Origin: Lachnoclostridium sp. An118
GTDB lineage: Bacteria > Bacillota > Clostridia > Lachnospirales > Lachnospiraceae
Assembly: GCF_002160985.1 (NCBI RefSeq)
Contig: NZ_NFLQ01000026.1
Span: 1-36,275 of the forward strand
Length of the DNA: 36,275 bases
Direction of reading: 5' to 3'
Below are positions 8,001 to 16,209 of this stretch, piece by piece. The notes under the pieces are model-generated. The model ran no database searches and was not told the DNA's origin. It was given only the letters and a program-made list of their open reading frames with translations. The stretch's first letter is position 1. Each line of letters begins with the position of its first letter. A program made the position numbers and the translations under genes.

Positions 8001-9044
8001 CTATTCTTCCAGAAGAAGAAGCCTGGATGGGTCAATGGTCACCTCGTCGGGTATCTGGCCCTGACTCCGGTCGCTCTTCATCCAGATGCCCGCCCCGGGG
8101 TGCTCCCGGTTCTGAAAGATGAGCGTCCACTCAAAGGGCGAGGTCACCTGCTCTGCCGGGAGCACCCGGATCCGATTGGGGACGTCCTCTCCCTTCGCCG
8201 CAGGCAGGATATCGTGCGCTCTGATGCCCACGTGGGTGGCCGTGTCTGGCACCTTTGTCCCGGTGCACAGCATCACGTTCCAGTCATTTGCGTAAATCTG
8301 GTAATCTCCCGCCTTCTGTATGCGGGAAATATTCTTGCATCCGGTAAGTCTGGCCGCAGCCAGCTTCCGGGGCTGGTCAAAGAGCACCTGCGTCTGGCCG
8401 CAGATCACATTTCTCCCTTTTTCCATGATCATAGTCCTGCCGCACAGGCGGTAAATCTCATCCCGGTCATGGCTCACCAGGACCATGCACCCTCCAAACT
8501 CCCGTATCATCCGGGCCAGCTCCATCTGCATCTCCTCCCGGAGGTAGCTGTCCATGGCGGAAAACGGCTCGTCCAGGAGAATACACCTGGCGTCCGACGC
8601 AAAGATCCTTGCCAGGGCGGTCCGCTGCTGCTGCCCGCCCGAGATGCGCGCAGGATACTGATTTTCCAGCCCCTCCAGCCGGAACTGGCATATCAGCCTC
8701 CTCACCTGCTCCCGCCGGGCGCTTTTATCCTGCCGGCTCCTCAGCAGTCCGGCCTCGATATTCTGCGCCACTGTCATATTGGGAAACAGGGCGTAATCCT
8801 GGAACAGGTACCCGACCTGCCTTTTCTGGGGCGGCAGGTCGATCCCTCTGCCGCTGTCAAAGAGGACGCTGCCGTCCCTTCGTATCTTCCCCCGGTCCGG
8901 CCGCACAAGCCCGGCCACAGCCTTGAGGGTCATGCTCTTCCCACAGCCGGAGGCCCCCAGTATGCCCAGGCATCCGTCCTCCGCCTCAAAGCGAAGGTCC
9001 AGGTCAAAATTTTTCAGCTTTTTTGAGATATCAGCTTCCAGCAT
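8001..9044 (-). CDS. modC: Molybdate ABC transporter ATP-binding protein ModC
   Basis: ATPase subunit of a molybdate or tungstate importer, 347 aa. Walker A is GASGCGKS near residue 33, followed by the Q-loop region LFQDYALFPNMTV and the signature ISGGQQQR. Walker B is CILLDEP and the switch histidine is in VSHDRDE. The C-terminal 120 residues are a MOP/TOBE-like accessory domain (HVGIRAHDIL) of the ModC/CysA/PotA type. Start: ATG at 9044, with GGGAGA upstream; an in-frame TTG at 9050 would overlap the modB stop. The gene order A-B-C-regulator and the tight spacing make this a single transport operon. Confidence 0.9.
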   Translation of the reverse strand: MLEADISKKLKNFDLDLRFEAEDGCLGILGASGCGKSMTLKAVAGLVRPDRGKIRRDGSVLFDSGRGIDLPPQKRQVGYLFQDYALFPNMTVAQNIEAGLLRSRQDKSARREQVRRLICQFRLEGLENQYPARISGGQQQRTALARIFASDARCILLDEPFSAMDSYLREEMQMELARMIREFGGCMVLVSHDRDEIYRLCGRTMIMEKGRNVICGQTQVLFDQPRKLAAARLTGCKNISRIQKAGDYQIYANDWNVMLCTGTKVPDTATHVGIRAHDILPAAKGEDVPNRIRVLPAEQVTSPFEWTLIFQNREHPGAGIWMKSDRSQGQIPDEVTIDPSRLLLLEE

Positions 9045-9046
9045 CT

Positions 9047-9730
9047 TCAACGGTTCTCCCTCCGTGTAAATCTCTGAAATACATAGGTCGCATAGCCCAT
9101 GCCGGTGACCACGATAAAGGAGATGAGCACCAGGACCAGCACATATCTGCCCGCTGACTCCATGTTCCCCGCCGAAACGTCAGAGTAGACGGCCAGGGGC
9201 AGGGTCCTCGTCTTCCCTGCAATGTTCCCGGCGATCATGGCCGTGGCGCCAAACTCTCCCAGTCCCCTGGCAAAGGCCAGGATGCCCCCGGACAGAAGCC
9301 CCTGGACAGCCCCCGGCATGAGGACTCTGCGGAAAATCTGCCACTCCGACATGCCAAGGGTCCTCCCCGCGTCCATGAGATTTCGGTCCACCTGCTCAAA
9401 CGCGCCTCTGGCCGACCGGTACATGAGGGGGAAGGAGATGGCCACTGCCGCCAGCACTGTAGCCCCCCAGGAAAACGCGATCTTCACCCCGAAATATTCC
9501 AGGAAAAAGGCGCCCACCGGCCTCCTGACTCCGAAGATATAGAGGAGGAAAAATCCCGCCACCGTGGGAGGCAGGACCAGAGGGAGTGTCAAAAGACCAT
9601 CCCACAGTATTTTCCACCTCTCATGCCGCATCCGGTAGACTAAAAATGCCGTCCCTGTTCCAAGAAAAAATGTAAAGACAATGGAGACTGTCGCTGTCTT
9701 TGCCGATATCAGAATAGGCGAAAGGTCCAC
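9047..9730 (-). CDS. modB: Molybdate ABC transporter permease ModB
   Basis: Inner-membrane permease, 227 aa with about five or six membrane helices. The family's EAA-loop region is clear in the centre (MDAGRTLGMSEWQIFRRVLM), and the ModB-specific EFGATAMIAGNI and TRTLPLAVY stretches follow. Start is GTG at 9730, preceded by a strong AAGGAGGGGAGAGG. It lies 20 nt after modA and its stop is two bases before the modC ATG, so the three are cotranscribed. Confidence 0.92.
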   Translation of the reverse strand: MDLSPILISAKTATVSIVFTFFLGTGTAFLVYRMRHERWKILWDGLLTLPLVLPPTVAGFFLLYIFGVRRPVGAFFLEYFGVKIAFSWGATVLAAVAISFPLMYRSARGAFEQVDRNLMDAGRTLGMSEWQIFRRVLMPGAVQGLLSGGILAFARGLGEFGATAMIAGNIAGKTRTLPLAVYSDVSAGNMESAGRYVLVLVLISFIVVTGMGYATYVFQRFTRRENR

Positions 9731-9750
9731 CCTCTCCCCTCCTTTCCTTG

Positions 9751-10611
9751 CTACTGGACGTCCGCGTGGCTGACAAAGCCATACTCCTCAAACACAGCCA
9801 TGGCCTCGTCGCTCTGCAGGAAATCAAGAAATGCCTGGGCCTCCTCCTGATGCGCGGATGACGCCACAAGTCCCACCGGATAGATAGCCGGCTCCGCCAG
9901 ACTTCCCTCCGGCGCCTGGGCGATCACCTTTACATTGTCTGTGGTAGCCGCGTCTGTGGCATAGACGATACCTGCCTGGGCGCTTCCCTCTGCCACCCAG
10001 TTCAGCACCTCTGTCACATTTGTCCCGAGGCTGGCTTTTGCCAATACCTCATCCCAGATTCCCAGATTGGTGAGAGCCTCCTGGGCATACTGTCCCGCGG
10101 GAACGCTGGCCGGGTCGCCGATGGCGATAGTGTCCGCCTTTGTGATATCCGTAAATTCCGCCAGGCCCAGCTCATTTTCCGCAGATGTGACGAGCACGAT
10201 CTGGTTCTCCAGAAGGTCCTTCACGCTGTCCCCGTCAATAAAGCCCTCCTCTGTGAGAGCGTCCATCTGCTGGGTGGCCGCTGACATGAACACGTCCGCC
10301 TCCAGCCCCTCCTCGATCTGCGTCTGTAGCTTTCCTGAGCTGTCATAGGTTCCCTTCACAGTCACACCCGGATTCTGCTCCTCAAACATGGGGATCAGCT
10401 CCTCCTCGTAGGCGTACTCCAGGCTGGCTGCCGCCGCCACAAGGATTTCTGTCGTCTCTGCGCTCTCCTGTGATGAGCTGTCCTCTGCTGTGTTCTCCTG
10501 CTCTGTGCTGTCCTCCCCTGAAGAGGAGCAGCCTGTCAGTCCCGCTGCCAGCAGGCATAGGCTCATGGATACTGCCAGCAGACGGCTGATCTTGTTTCTT
10601 TTCATTTTCAT
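9751..10611 (-). CDS. modA: Molybdate-binding lipoprotein ModA
   Basis: Extracellular substrate-binding lipoprotein, 286 aa. A basic start (MKMKRNK) and hydrophobic core lead to the lipobox LTGC, with the lipidated Cys at about residue 28. An acidic Ser/Glu-rich linker follows, then the ModA fold from VAAAASLEYAYEEEL, with TYDSSGKLQTQI and the ligand-site region IGDPASVPAGQYA typical of molybdate/tungstate binders. The ATG has GGGAGG a few bases upstream. It is first in the mod operon, with a promoter about 55-80 nt upstream. Confidence 0.93.
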   Translation of the reverse strand: MKMKRNKISRLLAVSMSLCLLAAGLTGCSSSGEDSTEQENTAEDSSSQESAETTEILVAAAASLEYAYEEELIPMFEEQNPGVTVKGTYDSSGKLQTQIEEGLEADVFMSAATQQMDALTEEGFIDGDSVKDLLENQIVLVTSAENELGLAEFTDITKADTIAIGDPASVPAGQYAQEALTNLGIWDEVLAKASLGTNVTEVLNWVAEGSAQAGIVYATDAATTDNVKVIAQAPEGSLAEPAIYPVGLVASSAHQEEAQAFLDFLQSDEAMAVFEEYGFVSHADVQ

Positions 10612-10663
10612 GTACCTCCCTGTCTTTATGTTTCATCCTGTCACTTTCATTTGAAGCACTCCC

Positions 10664-10692
10664 AGTATATATCAAGTTATTTTTAAAAACAA
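10664..10692 (-). promoter_or_regulatory. Promoter of the mod operon
   Basis: Read on the minus strand: TTGTTT (10692-10687), a 17-nt spacer and TATACT (10669-10664). It lies just beyond the terminator of the preceding operon and about 55 nt before modA. Confidence 0.65.
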
Positions 10693-10703
10693 CTCGCTTT
10701 GGC

Positions 10704-10745
10704 AAAAAACGCTGCCCCGGGAACTATTTCTCTTCCCGGACAGCG
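10704..10745 (-). terminator. Terminator of the xdhC-yqeC-yqeB operon
   Basis: On the minus strand a G+C-rich stem (CGCTG..CCGGGAA pairing with TTCCCGG..CAGCG) is followed directly by TTTTTT. It is a standard rho-independent terminator 12 nt after the yqeB/mocA stop. Confidence 0.85.
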
Positions 10746-10757
10746 CCTGTCAGCTCC

Positions 10758-12140
10758 TCATATCCCCCATCTTCTCTCCCACACTTCCTCCATGTCTTCC
10801 CTCCGGTCTATGTCCCGCAACTCCGTCTCCCGGGACTCCACAATGTCGATCCTGTCCGGATACCGGGCCATCACAGCCCGGCCCCCCACATCCCCCTCCA
10901 GCTCCATGAGCTCCGGGAAATATGCTTTCGGCCACAGCACCGGATTGCCCGGCCTGCCCTCATGGCCGGCGCAGATGATCCTTCCTCTCCTGACTGCCGC
11001 CCGGTTCCATATCTTCTGGATGGTGGCCGCCTGGAGGCCGGGCTGGTCGCAGACGCAGAACAGGACGCCCTCCAGCTCCGGCTTTTCCTCCAGCATGGCC
11101 CGGAGCCCCAGCTTCAGGGACCAGGAAATCCCCCTCTCCGGCTCCCGGTTCTCCACCGGCGTCACCCCCATCTGCCGGGCCGCCTCCATGATGTTCTCAT
11201 TCCCGGTGACGATCATTTTCTCCATTCCGGAAAAGGCAGCCGCCTTTTCCAGCATGTACTGGTAGACCGGCTTGTCATGGACAAGGCAGGACAGCTTGTC
11301 CCCGCCAAATCGCAAGCCCCGGCCTGCGGCCAGGATGACAAGGCCGTATTTTCCCTTCATCCTCCCGTACAGCTCCACTGCCTCCAGGGCAGCTCCACCC
11401 ACGGCCAGCGCCTTGTCGGAGATGGTGTAGCAGTGGGAGAGCTCGCACCGTGCGTCAATGTCCCCTATCTTCATGCCCTTTTTCACCATGGCTCCCTCCT
11501 GGAGCATGCCCCGCACAATGCCGGACATGGCTGCAAATACCGGCACGCCTCCTGTATAGGCGGCAATCTGTCCCTTCTCCACCCGGCTGCCAATGGACAC
11601 CGTGGGCTCCATCCGCCCGTCCCCGGCGGCCCGCAGAAGCCGCTCTATGGTGTAGCCTCCCACATTGCCGGGCACCCCTGTGTTGGGGATAGCCGTCCCC
11701 TCCCAGATGAGCCTGCCAAGAGTGTGCCCCCGCTTTGTCTCGATGACACAGTGGCAGTCCACTCCCGCTGTAAATCCGGGGCCAGTGCCGATGACAAGGG
11801 ACGCGTCTGTGATCCTTGTGCCCAGATTTTTCTTGGCGATGATGGCGTCGATGAGCACATCCGGCCTGAAGGACTCCCGCACAGCGGCCCTCTCGTCCAC
11901 CAGCACCGGGATATTTCCCTCGCTCAGTATCTGTCCGGCCTCCTCCAGATTGCCCGCAAGGACGGCCTCCATGTCCTCCACCTGCGCCCGGCCCTCATAA
12001 ACAGCTCTTGAAAAGGCCACTGTCCGCCTCACGGTCAGCGGCTCCTCTGTCTCTGTCATAAGGATTTCATGTCCGCAGCGGTACAGCCTGGCGGCAATGC
12101 CGGTGGCCAGGTCTCCCGCGCCCCTGATCAGTATCTTCAT
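10758..12140 (-). CDS. yqeB: YqeB-MocA fusion: Mo-hydroxylase maturation protein with nucleotidyltransferase domain
   Basis: A 460-residue fusion. Residues 1 to about 265 are the EF2563/YqeB family of selenium-dependent molybdenum hydroxylase accessory proteins. They start with the Rossmann-like GAGDLATGIAARL and include PDVLIDAIIAKKNLGT and TGPGFTAGVDCH. Residues from about 268 are a MobA/MocA-type NTP transferase with the nucleotide loop LAAGRGLRFGGDK and the metal motif VCDQPG. The second domain would transfer CMP to the pterin to make molybdopterin cytosine dinucleotide, the cofactor form used by xanthine-dehydrogenase-type enzymes. The gene starts in an ATGA overlap with yqeC, with GGAGAGA upstream. 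The two activities are often separate neighbouring genes, and here they are joined. Confidence 0.85.
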   Translation of the reverse strand: MKILIRGAGDLATGIAARLYRCGHEILMTETEEPLTVRRTVAFSRAVYEGRAQVEDMEAVLAGNLEEAGQILSEGNIPVLVDERAAVRESFRPDVLIDAIIAKKNLGTRITDASLVIGTGPGFTAGVDCHCVIETKRGHTLGRLIWEGTAIPNTGVPGNVGGYTIERLLRAAGDGRMEPTVSIGSRVEKGQIAAYTGGVPVFAAMSGIVRGMLQEGAMVKKGMKIGDIDARCELSHCYTISDKALAVGGAALEAVELYGRMKGKYGLVILAAGRGLRFGGDKLSCLVHDKPVYQYMLEKAAAFSGMEKMIVTGNENIMEAARQMGVTPVENREPERGISWSLKLGLRAMLEEKPELEGVLFCVCDQPGLQAATIQKIWNRAAVRRGRIICAGHEGRPGNPVLWPKAYFPELMELEGDVGGRAVMARYPDRIDIVESRETELRDIDRREDMEEVWERRWGI

Positions 12141-12889
12141 TCTCTCCTGTCTCCATTCACCTTCATTTGTCCTACTATCAGCACTTCCGCCTCTGTCATC
12201 CGACCGATTCGCCAGGCCGCCTCCAGCCCGCCCGGCAGGTCCGCCTGGCTAAGCGCCACAGTAAAATTCCATGCCTTCCGGACGCCCTTTCTTCCTCCCA
12301 GGGAATGGCCGGCCAGAAGGGCGATGTCCTCCTCTCTCACCGGGCCTTCCACAGACCGTCCCAGGATGGCCGCCGCTCTCTCGGGGCGGAAGCAAACCTC
12401 ACTCAGGCTGCGCCCCAGGGCGCTCATGCCGTACACATACACCACATGGGTCGTCTCCTCCGGGAAGACAGGTTCCCTCTCCCCCGGCACCTTCAAGGGC
12501 AGCCTCCGGGAGCCGTCGGCCTCCACAAGGACCGGGAAAGGCAGGGCCAGGATGTCCTGCATCCACTCCTTCTCCGGTGCTTTCATCTTGCCTCCCCTGT
12601 CCTTCCTGCCCAGAAAGACCACACCCTCCCGCTCCAGGATTTCCTCCATCTTCACCGGGGAGGGCTCCAGCAGGAACCTGGGATCCTCCTCCGCGTACAT
12701 GCGGGTGGTGGTGGTCACCGCCACCGGGATGCCCCGCTCTTTGTACTCCGCCGCAAGCCTCTTCAGCAGGGTGGTCTTCCCGCCGGCCCCCGCCGCGCAG
12801 AGCCGCACGTCCCTTCGCCCCTCCAGCCCCAGCGCTTCTATAATAGAGGGAAATGCTCTGTATGAGTCCTCTTCTTTCTTTAAGATCAA
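12137..12889 (-). CDS. yqeC: YqeC-type Mo-hydroxylase accessory protein
   Basis: A 250-residue P-loop protein of the YqeC family (putative selenium-dependent hydroxylase accessory protein). The phosphate loop is GAGGKTTLLKRL near residue 34, followed by VAVTTTTRMY. Later motifs are VLVEADGSRRLPLK and HVVYVYGMSALGR. Its exact biochemical role is unknown; the family always travels with molybdenum hydroxylase maturation genes. The start is uncertain. The frame opens at a TTG (12889) inside the stop region of xdhC, with GGAG too close upstream for a classical start, and no ATG precedes the P-loop. A non-standard start by translational coupling is likely. Confidence 0.8.
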   Translation of the reverse strand: MILKKEEDSYRAFPSIIEALGLEGRRDVRLCAAGAGGKTTLLKRLAAEYKERGIPVAVTTTTRMYAEEDPRFLLEPSPVKMEEILEREGVVFLGRKDRGGKMKAPEKEWMQDILALPFPVLVEADGSRRLPLKVPGEREPVFPEETTHVVYVYGMSALGRSLSEVCFRPERAAAILGRSVEGPVREEDIALLAGHSLGGRKGVRKAWNFTVALSQADLPGGLEAAWRIGRMTEAEVLIVGQMKVNGDRRE

Positions 12890-13986
12890 TCTCCTGTCAC
12901 CTCCAGCATGACCTGGATGCGGCCCCCGCAGACCATCCCTTCTTCCTCCGCCTCCTGGGCCGTCATGTCCACCCCGGTGACGAGGAACCGGGGACTTTCC
13001 GGAAGCCTCAGCATCTGGAGAGCCTTCTGCATGACCCTGCTCTCCGCGCAGCCTCCGCCGATGGTGCCAAGGGTAGTCCCGTCCTCCCGTATGAGCATCT
13101 TAGTGCCCACGCTGCGGGGCGCAGAGCCCTGCCTGGATATGATGGTGGCAAGGACAGCCCTCCTCCCGCTTTCTTTGCCGTCATGGCCGCTGTCATACCC
13201 TTCCAGGATGGCCTCCAGCAGCTCTTCGGGATACCCTTCTGTCCGCTCTTTTTCATTTTTCACCTGGATGATCTGGGCAAAAATGGAGACTGCAATCTCC
13301 TCCGGCGTCTCTGCCCCGATAGCCAGCCCTATGGGTGCGTGGAGGCGCCGTATCTCCTCCTCGGCAATCCCTAGCTCCCTCATCCGCTCCCGGACCATGG
13401 CGGTCCGCCGCCTGCTGCCCATCATCCCCACATAGGCGCAGGCCGTCCCCAGCTCCCGCTCCCGGGACAGGATGCCGTAGAGACAATCCTCATCGTACCG
13501 GTGGCCTCTCGTCACGATCACCGCGTAGGTGTCCGGCCCCAGTTCAGCCTGGGCAAGCCCCCGGGAGAAGGGCTCGCAGAGTACCCGGTCCGCCCCGGTC
13601 CGCCTGGCCTGGTCCGCAAATTTGGGCCGGTCCTCCAGCACGGTCACAGAGAAGCCGAGCATTTTCCCGATTTTTATGATGGGCATGGACACATGGCCCG
13701 CGCCGAAGACGAGAAGCCCGGGGCTGCCCCCCAGCCGCTCCATGAACACGCCTGTCCCGGCGTGGCTCTCCGCAAAGGCCTGTGCCTCTCTTTCCCCCTT
13801 AAGGAGGAATTTCCCACCGGCCTGGGGCCCGTCCAGGATGGTGGCGGCCGTCAGCTCTGACATCCCGGCCTCCCGGCTTCCGGCGGTCTGTCCCCCGGCT
13901 TCCTGCCTCTCTTTGATCATCTGGTAAAAGTCTCTTCCCTTCATCTCCTGTCCCGTCCCGCGCTCCTTCCTTTTATTCTTTTTCAT
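12886..13986 (-). CDS. xdhC: XdhC/CoxI family molybdenum hydroxylase maturation protein
   Basis: A 366-residue protein. The central Rossmann domain (XdhC_C) contains LLVFGAGHVSMPIIKIGKML, then AVIVTRGHRYDEDCL and MMGSRRRTAMVRER. The CoxI-type domain comes last, with IISRQGSAPRSVGTKM and TIGGGCAES, so the domain order is inverted relative to classical XdhC. XdhC proteins bind the molybdenum cofactor and help install the terminal sulfido ligand on xanthine-dehydrogenase-like enzymes. I chose ATG at 13986, with GGGAG ten bases upstream, over the first open codon at 14013; an internal Met at 13944 has only a too-close GGAG. It is the first gene of the operon, which then continues into yqeC and yqeB-mocA by overlaps. 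Confidence 0.85.
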   Translation of the reverse strand: MKKNKRKERGTGQEMKGRDFYQMIKERQEAGGQTAGSREAGMSELTAATILDGPQAGGKFLLKGEREAQAFAESHAGTGVFMERLGGSPGLLVFGAGHVSMPIIKIGKMLGFSVTVLEDRPKFADQARRTGADRVLCEPFSRGLAQAELGPDTYAVIVTRGHRYDEDCLYGILSRERELGTACAYVGMMGSRRRTAMVRERMRELGIAEEEIRRLHAPIGLAIGAETPEEIAVSIFAQIIQVKNEKERTEGYPEELLEAILEGYDSGHDGKESGRRAVLATIISRQGSAPRSVGTKMLIREDGTTLGTIGGGCAESRVMQKALQMLRLPESPRFLVTGVDMTAQEAEEEGMVCGGRIQVMLEVTGD

Positions 13987-14056
13987 CTTAGTATGTCTCC
14001 CGTCTAAAATCAAGGCTTACCTCACAAAGCGCTCTCCCTGCATTCACATTCCTCTC

Positions 14057-14084
14057 ATTATGAATGAATAATATTCATTGACAA
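14057..14084 (-). promoter_or_regulatory. Divergent promoter candidate for the xdhC operon
   Basis: On the minus strand: TTGTCA (14084-14079), a 16-nt spacer and CATAAT (14062-14057). The TetR-type operator at 14063-14079 fills the whole spacer, so a bound repressor would block it. The long leader (about 65 nt) before xdhC is otherwise featureless. Confidence 0.5.
14063..14079. promoter_or_regulatory. TetR operator O1
   Basis: AATGAATA-A-TATTCATT, a perfect 8-bp inverted repeat around one base. It overlaps the -35 of the tetR promoter and lies in the spacer of the divergent promoter. It shares the core TGAAT-ATATTCA pattern with the second site before the exporter gene (14755-14771). Confidence 0.7.
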
Positions 14085-14106
14085 ATCTGTTTTCCTGTGG
14101 TATGAT
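14078..14106 (+). promoter_or_regulatory. Promoter of the TetR regulator
   Basis: TTGACA (14078-14083), a 17-nt spacer and TATGAT (14101-14106): nearly perfect sigma-A consensus, about 25 nt before the start codon. The -35 overlaps the palindrome, fitting negative autoregulation. Confidence 0.85.
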
Positions 14107-14130
14107 GATCCACAGATAAGGAAAGAAGGG

Positions 14131-14712
14131 ATGACCATGACACGGATCACAAAAGCCCCGGAGGAGCGCAGGCAGGAAATCATCGACACTGCCATGAAGG
14201 TGTTCTATGAGAAGGGATATGAGAAGACCGCCATTGCGGACATCGCCCGGGAAATGCACGTGGCCCAGGGGCTCTGCTACCGATATTTCTCCTCCAAGGA
14301 GGAGCTCTTTGACACAGCCCTTGACCAGTACACCCAGCGGCAGGTGGACCGGCTCCTGGCCGCCACAGACCTGGACCAGCCCATTGCGCAGCTCATCGAG
14401 AGCATGCCCTCCTTCCCAGAGGTGGAGCTGGACGACAGCTATGCCCAGAAGCTCTGCCACCAGGCGGGCAACGCAAAATTTCATGACCAGCTCTCCCTGA
14501 AAATCTGCGCAAAGCTCCAGCCAGTGGTAGCCCGGCTCCTGGCCCGGGCCGGCGAGCGGGGGGAGCTCCAGATAGACAACCCTGACACCGCCGCCTCCTT
14601 CTGCGTGTACGGACAGCTGGGCATCCTGCTGGACCAGAGCATCCCCGCCAGCGAGCGGACAGAGCGGATACACAGCTTCCTCTTGGAGCTGGTCAGACGT
14701 TTTCAGGCTTAA
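14131..14712 (+). CDS. TetR/AcrR family repressor
   Basis: A 193-residue regulator. The N-terminal TetR helix-turn-helix is clear: RQEIIDTAMKVFYEKGYEKT, then AIADIAREMHVAQGLCYRYF and SSKEELFD. The remaining 140 residues form the variable ligand-binding domain. Two starts are possible, ATG 14131 (AAGGA eight bases upstream) and ATG 14137 (GAAGGG six bases upstream); the two extra residues do not change the product. It lies upstream of a MATE exporter, with related palindromes before both genes, so it most likely represses its own gene and the exporter until an exported compound binds. The compound is unknown. Confidence 0.9.
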   Translation: MTMTRITKAPEERRQEIIDTAMKVFYEKGYEKTAIADIAREMHVAQGLCYRYFSSKEELFDTALDQYTQRQVDRLLAATDLDQPIAQLIESMPSFPEVELDDSYAQKLCHQAGNAKFHDQLSLKICAKLQPVVARLLARAGERGELQIDNPDTAASFCVYGQLGILLDQSIPASERTERIHSFLLELVRRFQA

Positions 14713-14722
14713 ACACAAAAAG

Positions 14723-14744
14723 AACTGCCTCAGGCAGTTTTTTT
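14723..14744 (+). terminator. Terminator between tetR and the exporter
   Basis: AACTGCC-TCA-GGCAGTT followed by a run of T residues, 11 nt after the regulator stop. It separates tetR from the MATE gene, so the exporter depends on read-through or on a promoter that I could not place convincingly between this site and 14790. Confidence 0.85.
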
Positions 14745-14754
14745 ATAAAATACA

Positions 14755-14771
14755 AGTGAATGATATTCACT
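14755..14771. promoter_or_regulatory. TetR operator O2 before the exporter
   Basis: AGTGAAT-GAT-ATTCACT, a 7-bp inverted repeat sharing its TGAAT..ATATTCA core with O1. It lies 20 nt before the MATE start codon and just after the tetR terminator. Confidence 0.6.
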
Positions 14772-14790
14772 CATTAAGGAGGAATGAAAA

Positions 14791-16140
14791 ATGAACCTGA
14801 AACTTGACTTCATCAACGGAGACACCAAAAAGTGCCTGGCCGCCATGGCGCTGCCACTCATGGCAGCCCTGTTCCTCAATATGGCCTACAACCTTGTGGA
14901 CAGTCTCTGGATCGGCAACCTGCTGGGGGAGAGGGCCTACGCCGCCCTGATAAACGCGACCCCTGTCATCCTGATCCTGAACTCCATCGCCATGGGCGCC
15001 TCAAACGGCGTTTCCATCCTTCTGTCCCAGGCTGTGGGGGCAGGAAAAAAAGAGACGGCGGAAAAGATGATCACCACCTCTCTTCTCGCCGCTATCGTCT
15101 TCTCCCTGGGCCTCACCCTGCTGCTGGAGCTTCTCCTTCGTCCCATCCTGGGCCTTCTTGGCACGCCGGATGAGCTCATGCCCATGGCCTATCAGTATCT
15201 GGCCATCTACCTGTCGGGCTATCTGGCCGTCTTCCTGTACTGCTACTTCACCGCCGTGCTCCGCAGCTTTGGCAACAGCGTCTTCCAGGTCGTTGCCATC
15301 CTGATCTGCACGGTCCTCAATGCGGTCCTGGACCCTGTCTTCATCCATTTGATGGGCTTCCGGGGCGCGGCCGTGGCCACAGTCCTGTCCCAGGCGCTCT
15401 GCCTGGTCTTCATGCTTGTCTATCTTGCGAGGAAGAAATGCTTCCGCCTCCGGCTGCAGCAGTTTGACAGGAGCCTGCTCCTGCCCTTTATCGCAAAGGG
15501 CGTCCCCTCTGCCTTCCAGCAGAGCATCCCGGCCATCAGCACCAGCTTCCTCACTTCCCTTGTCACCGGCTACGGCATTTCCGCCCTGGCCGCCTACGGG
15601 ATCACAGGAAAGCTGGAGACCATCCTGTTCTATCCGGCCATGGCCTTCAACATGGCACTCACAAGCATCGTCGGCCAGTGCACCGGGGCAGAAAGATACG
15701 ACCGGGCCCGGGACTACATGAAGGCATCCCTTCTCTCCGGCACAGCCCTCCTTCTGGTGCTGTCCGCCCTGGTGACTGGTTTTGCAAGGCCCCTTGCCCT
15801 GCTCTTTTTGGACAGCTCCCAGGCCGCAGAAATCGTAGCCGTGTATTTCAGGATCGTGGGGGCCGGCTACCTCTTAAACGCCCTCACCAACTGCTTCCTC
15901 GGAAGCCTGAACGGCATGGGCAGGCCCGCCCAGAGTCTGCTGTGCATGGTCCTCTACTATCTGGTCGTGCGGATGCCGCTGGCCTGGCTCCTCTCACACC
16001 TGGGCTTTGGGCTTGAGGGCATCTGGACCGCAGTCCTTATAAGCCACGTGATCGCGGCGGCCGCCTCCGCCTTTGCGGCTCTGCGGCAGCTTCGCGACCA
16101 GAAAGCTGTAAGCACGGAAACGGAGAAAAGGCACTTGTAG
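14791..16140 (+). CDS. MATE family efflux transporter
   Basis: A 449-residue, roughly 12-helix membrane exporter of the MatE/NorM-DinF type. The first MatE repeat begins after KCLAAMALPLMAALFLNMAY, with NLVDSLWIGNLLG and MGASNGVSILLSQAVGAGKK. The second repeat has KGVPSAFQQSIPAISTSFL and TSIVGQCTGA. The family uses a cation gradient to expel drugs, dyes or metabolites. AAGGAGG lies upstream of the ATG. Control by the adjacent TetR protein is inferred from the shared operator. Whether it exports an antibiotic or an endogenous compound cannot be read from sequence. Confidence 0.92.
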   Translation: MNLKLDFINGDTKKCLAAMALPLMAALFLNMAYNLVDSLWIGNLLGERAYAALINATPVILILNSIAMGASNGVSILLSQAVGAGKKETAEKMITTSLLAAIVFSLGLTLLLELLLRPILGLLGTPDELMPMAYQYLAIYLSGYLAVFLYCYFTAVLRSFGNSVFQVVAILICTVLNAVLDPVFIHLMGFRGAAVATVLSQALCLVFMLVYLARKKCFRLRLQQFDRSLLLPFIAKGVPSAFQQSIPAISTSFLTSLVTGYGISALAAYGITGKLETILFYPAMAFNMALTSIVGQCTGAERYDRARDYMKASLLSGTALLLVLSALVTGFARPLALLFLDSSQAAEIVAVYFRIVGAGYLLNALTNCFLGSLNGMGRPAQSLLCMVLYYLVVRMPLAWLLSHLGFGLEGIWTAVLISHVIAAAASAFAALRQLRDQKAVSTETEKRHL

Positions 16141-16175
16141 CCCTCAGCTAAAAACGGTGAAATCTTCTTGCATCA

Positions 16176-16204
16176 TTGCGTATTTTTATCAGATATGTTA
16201 TAGT
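16176..16204 (+). promoter_or_regulatory. Promoter of antitoxin-like RNA 1
   Basis: TTGCGT (16176-16181), a 17-nt spacer and TATAGT (16199-16204). No protein-coding frame follows, but a terminator lies about 70-100 nt downstream. Confidence 0.6.
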
Positions 16205-16209
16205 AAACA

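Noticed and set aside
7881-9026. 381-codon open frame on the plus strand
   Set aside because: Antisense shadow of modC, rich in His/Pro/Leu, with no recognisable domain.
10962-12911. Several long plus-strand frames
   Set aside because: They mirror yqeB-mocA and yqeC and carry no conserved motifs.
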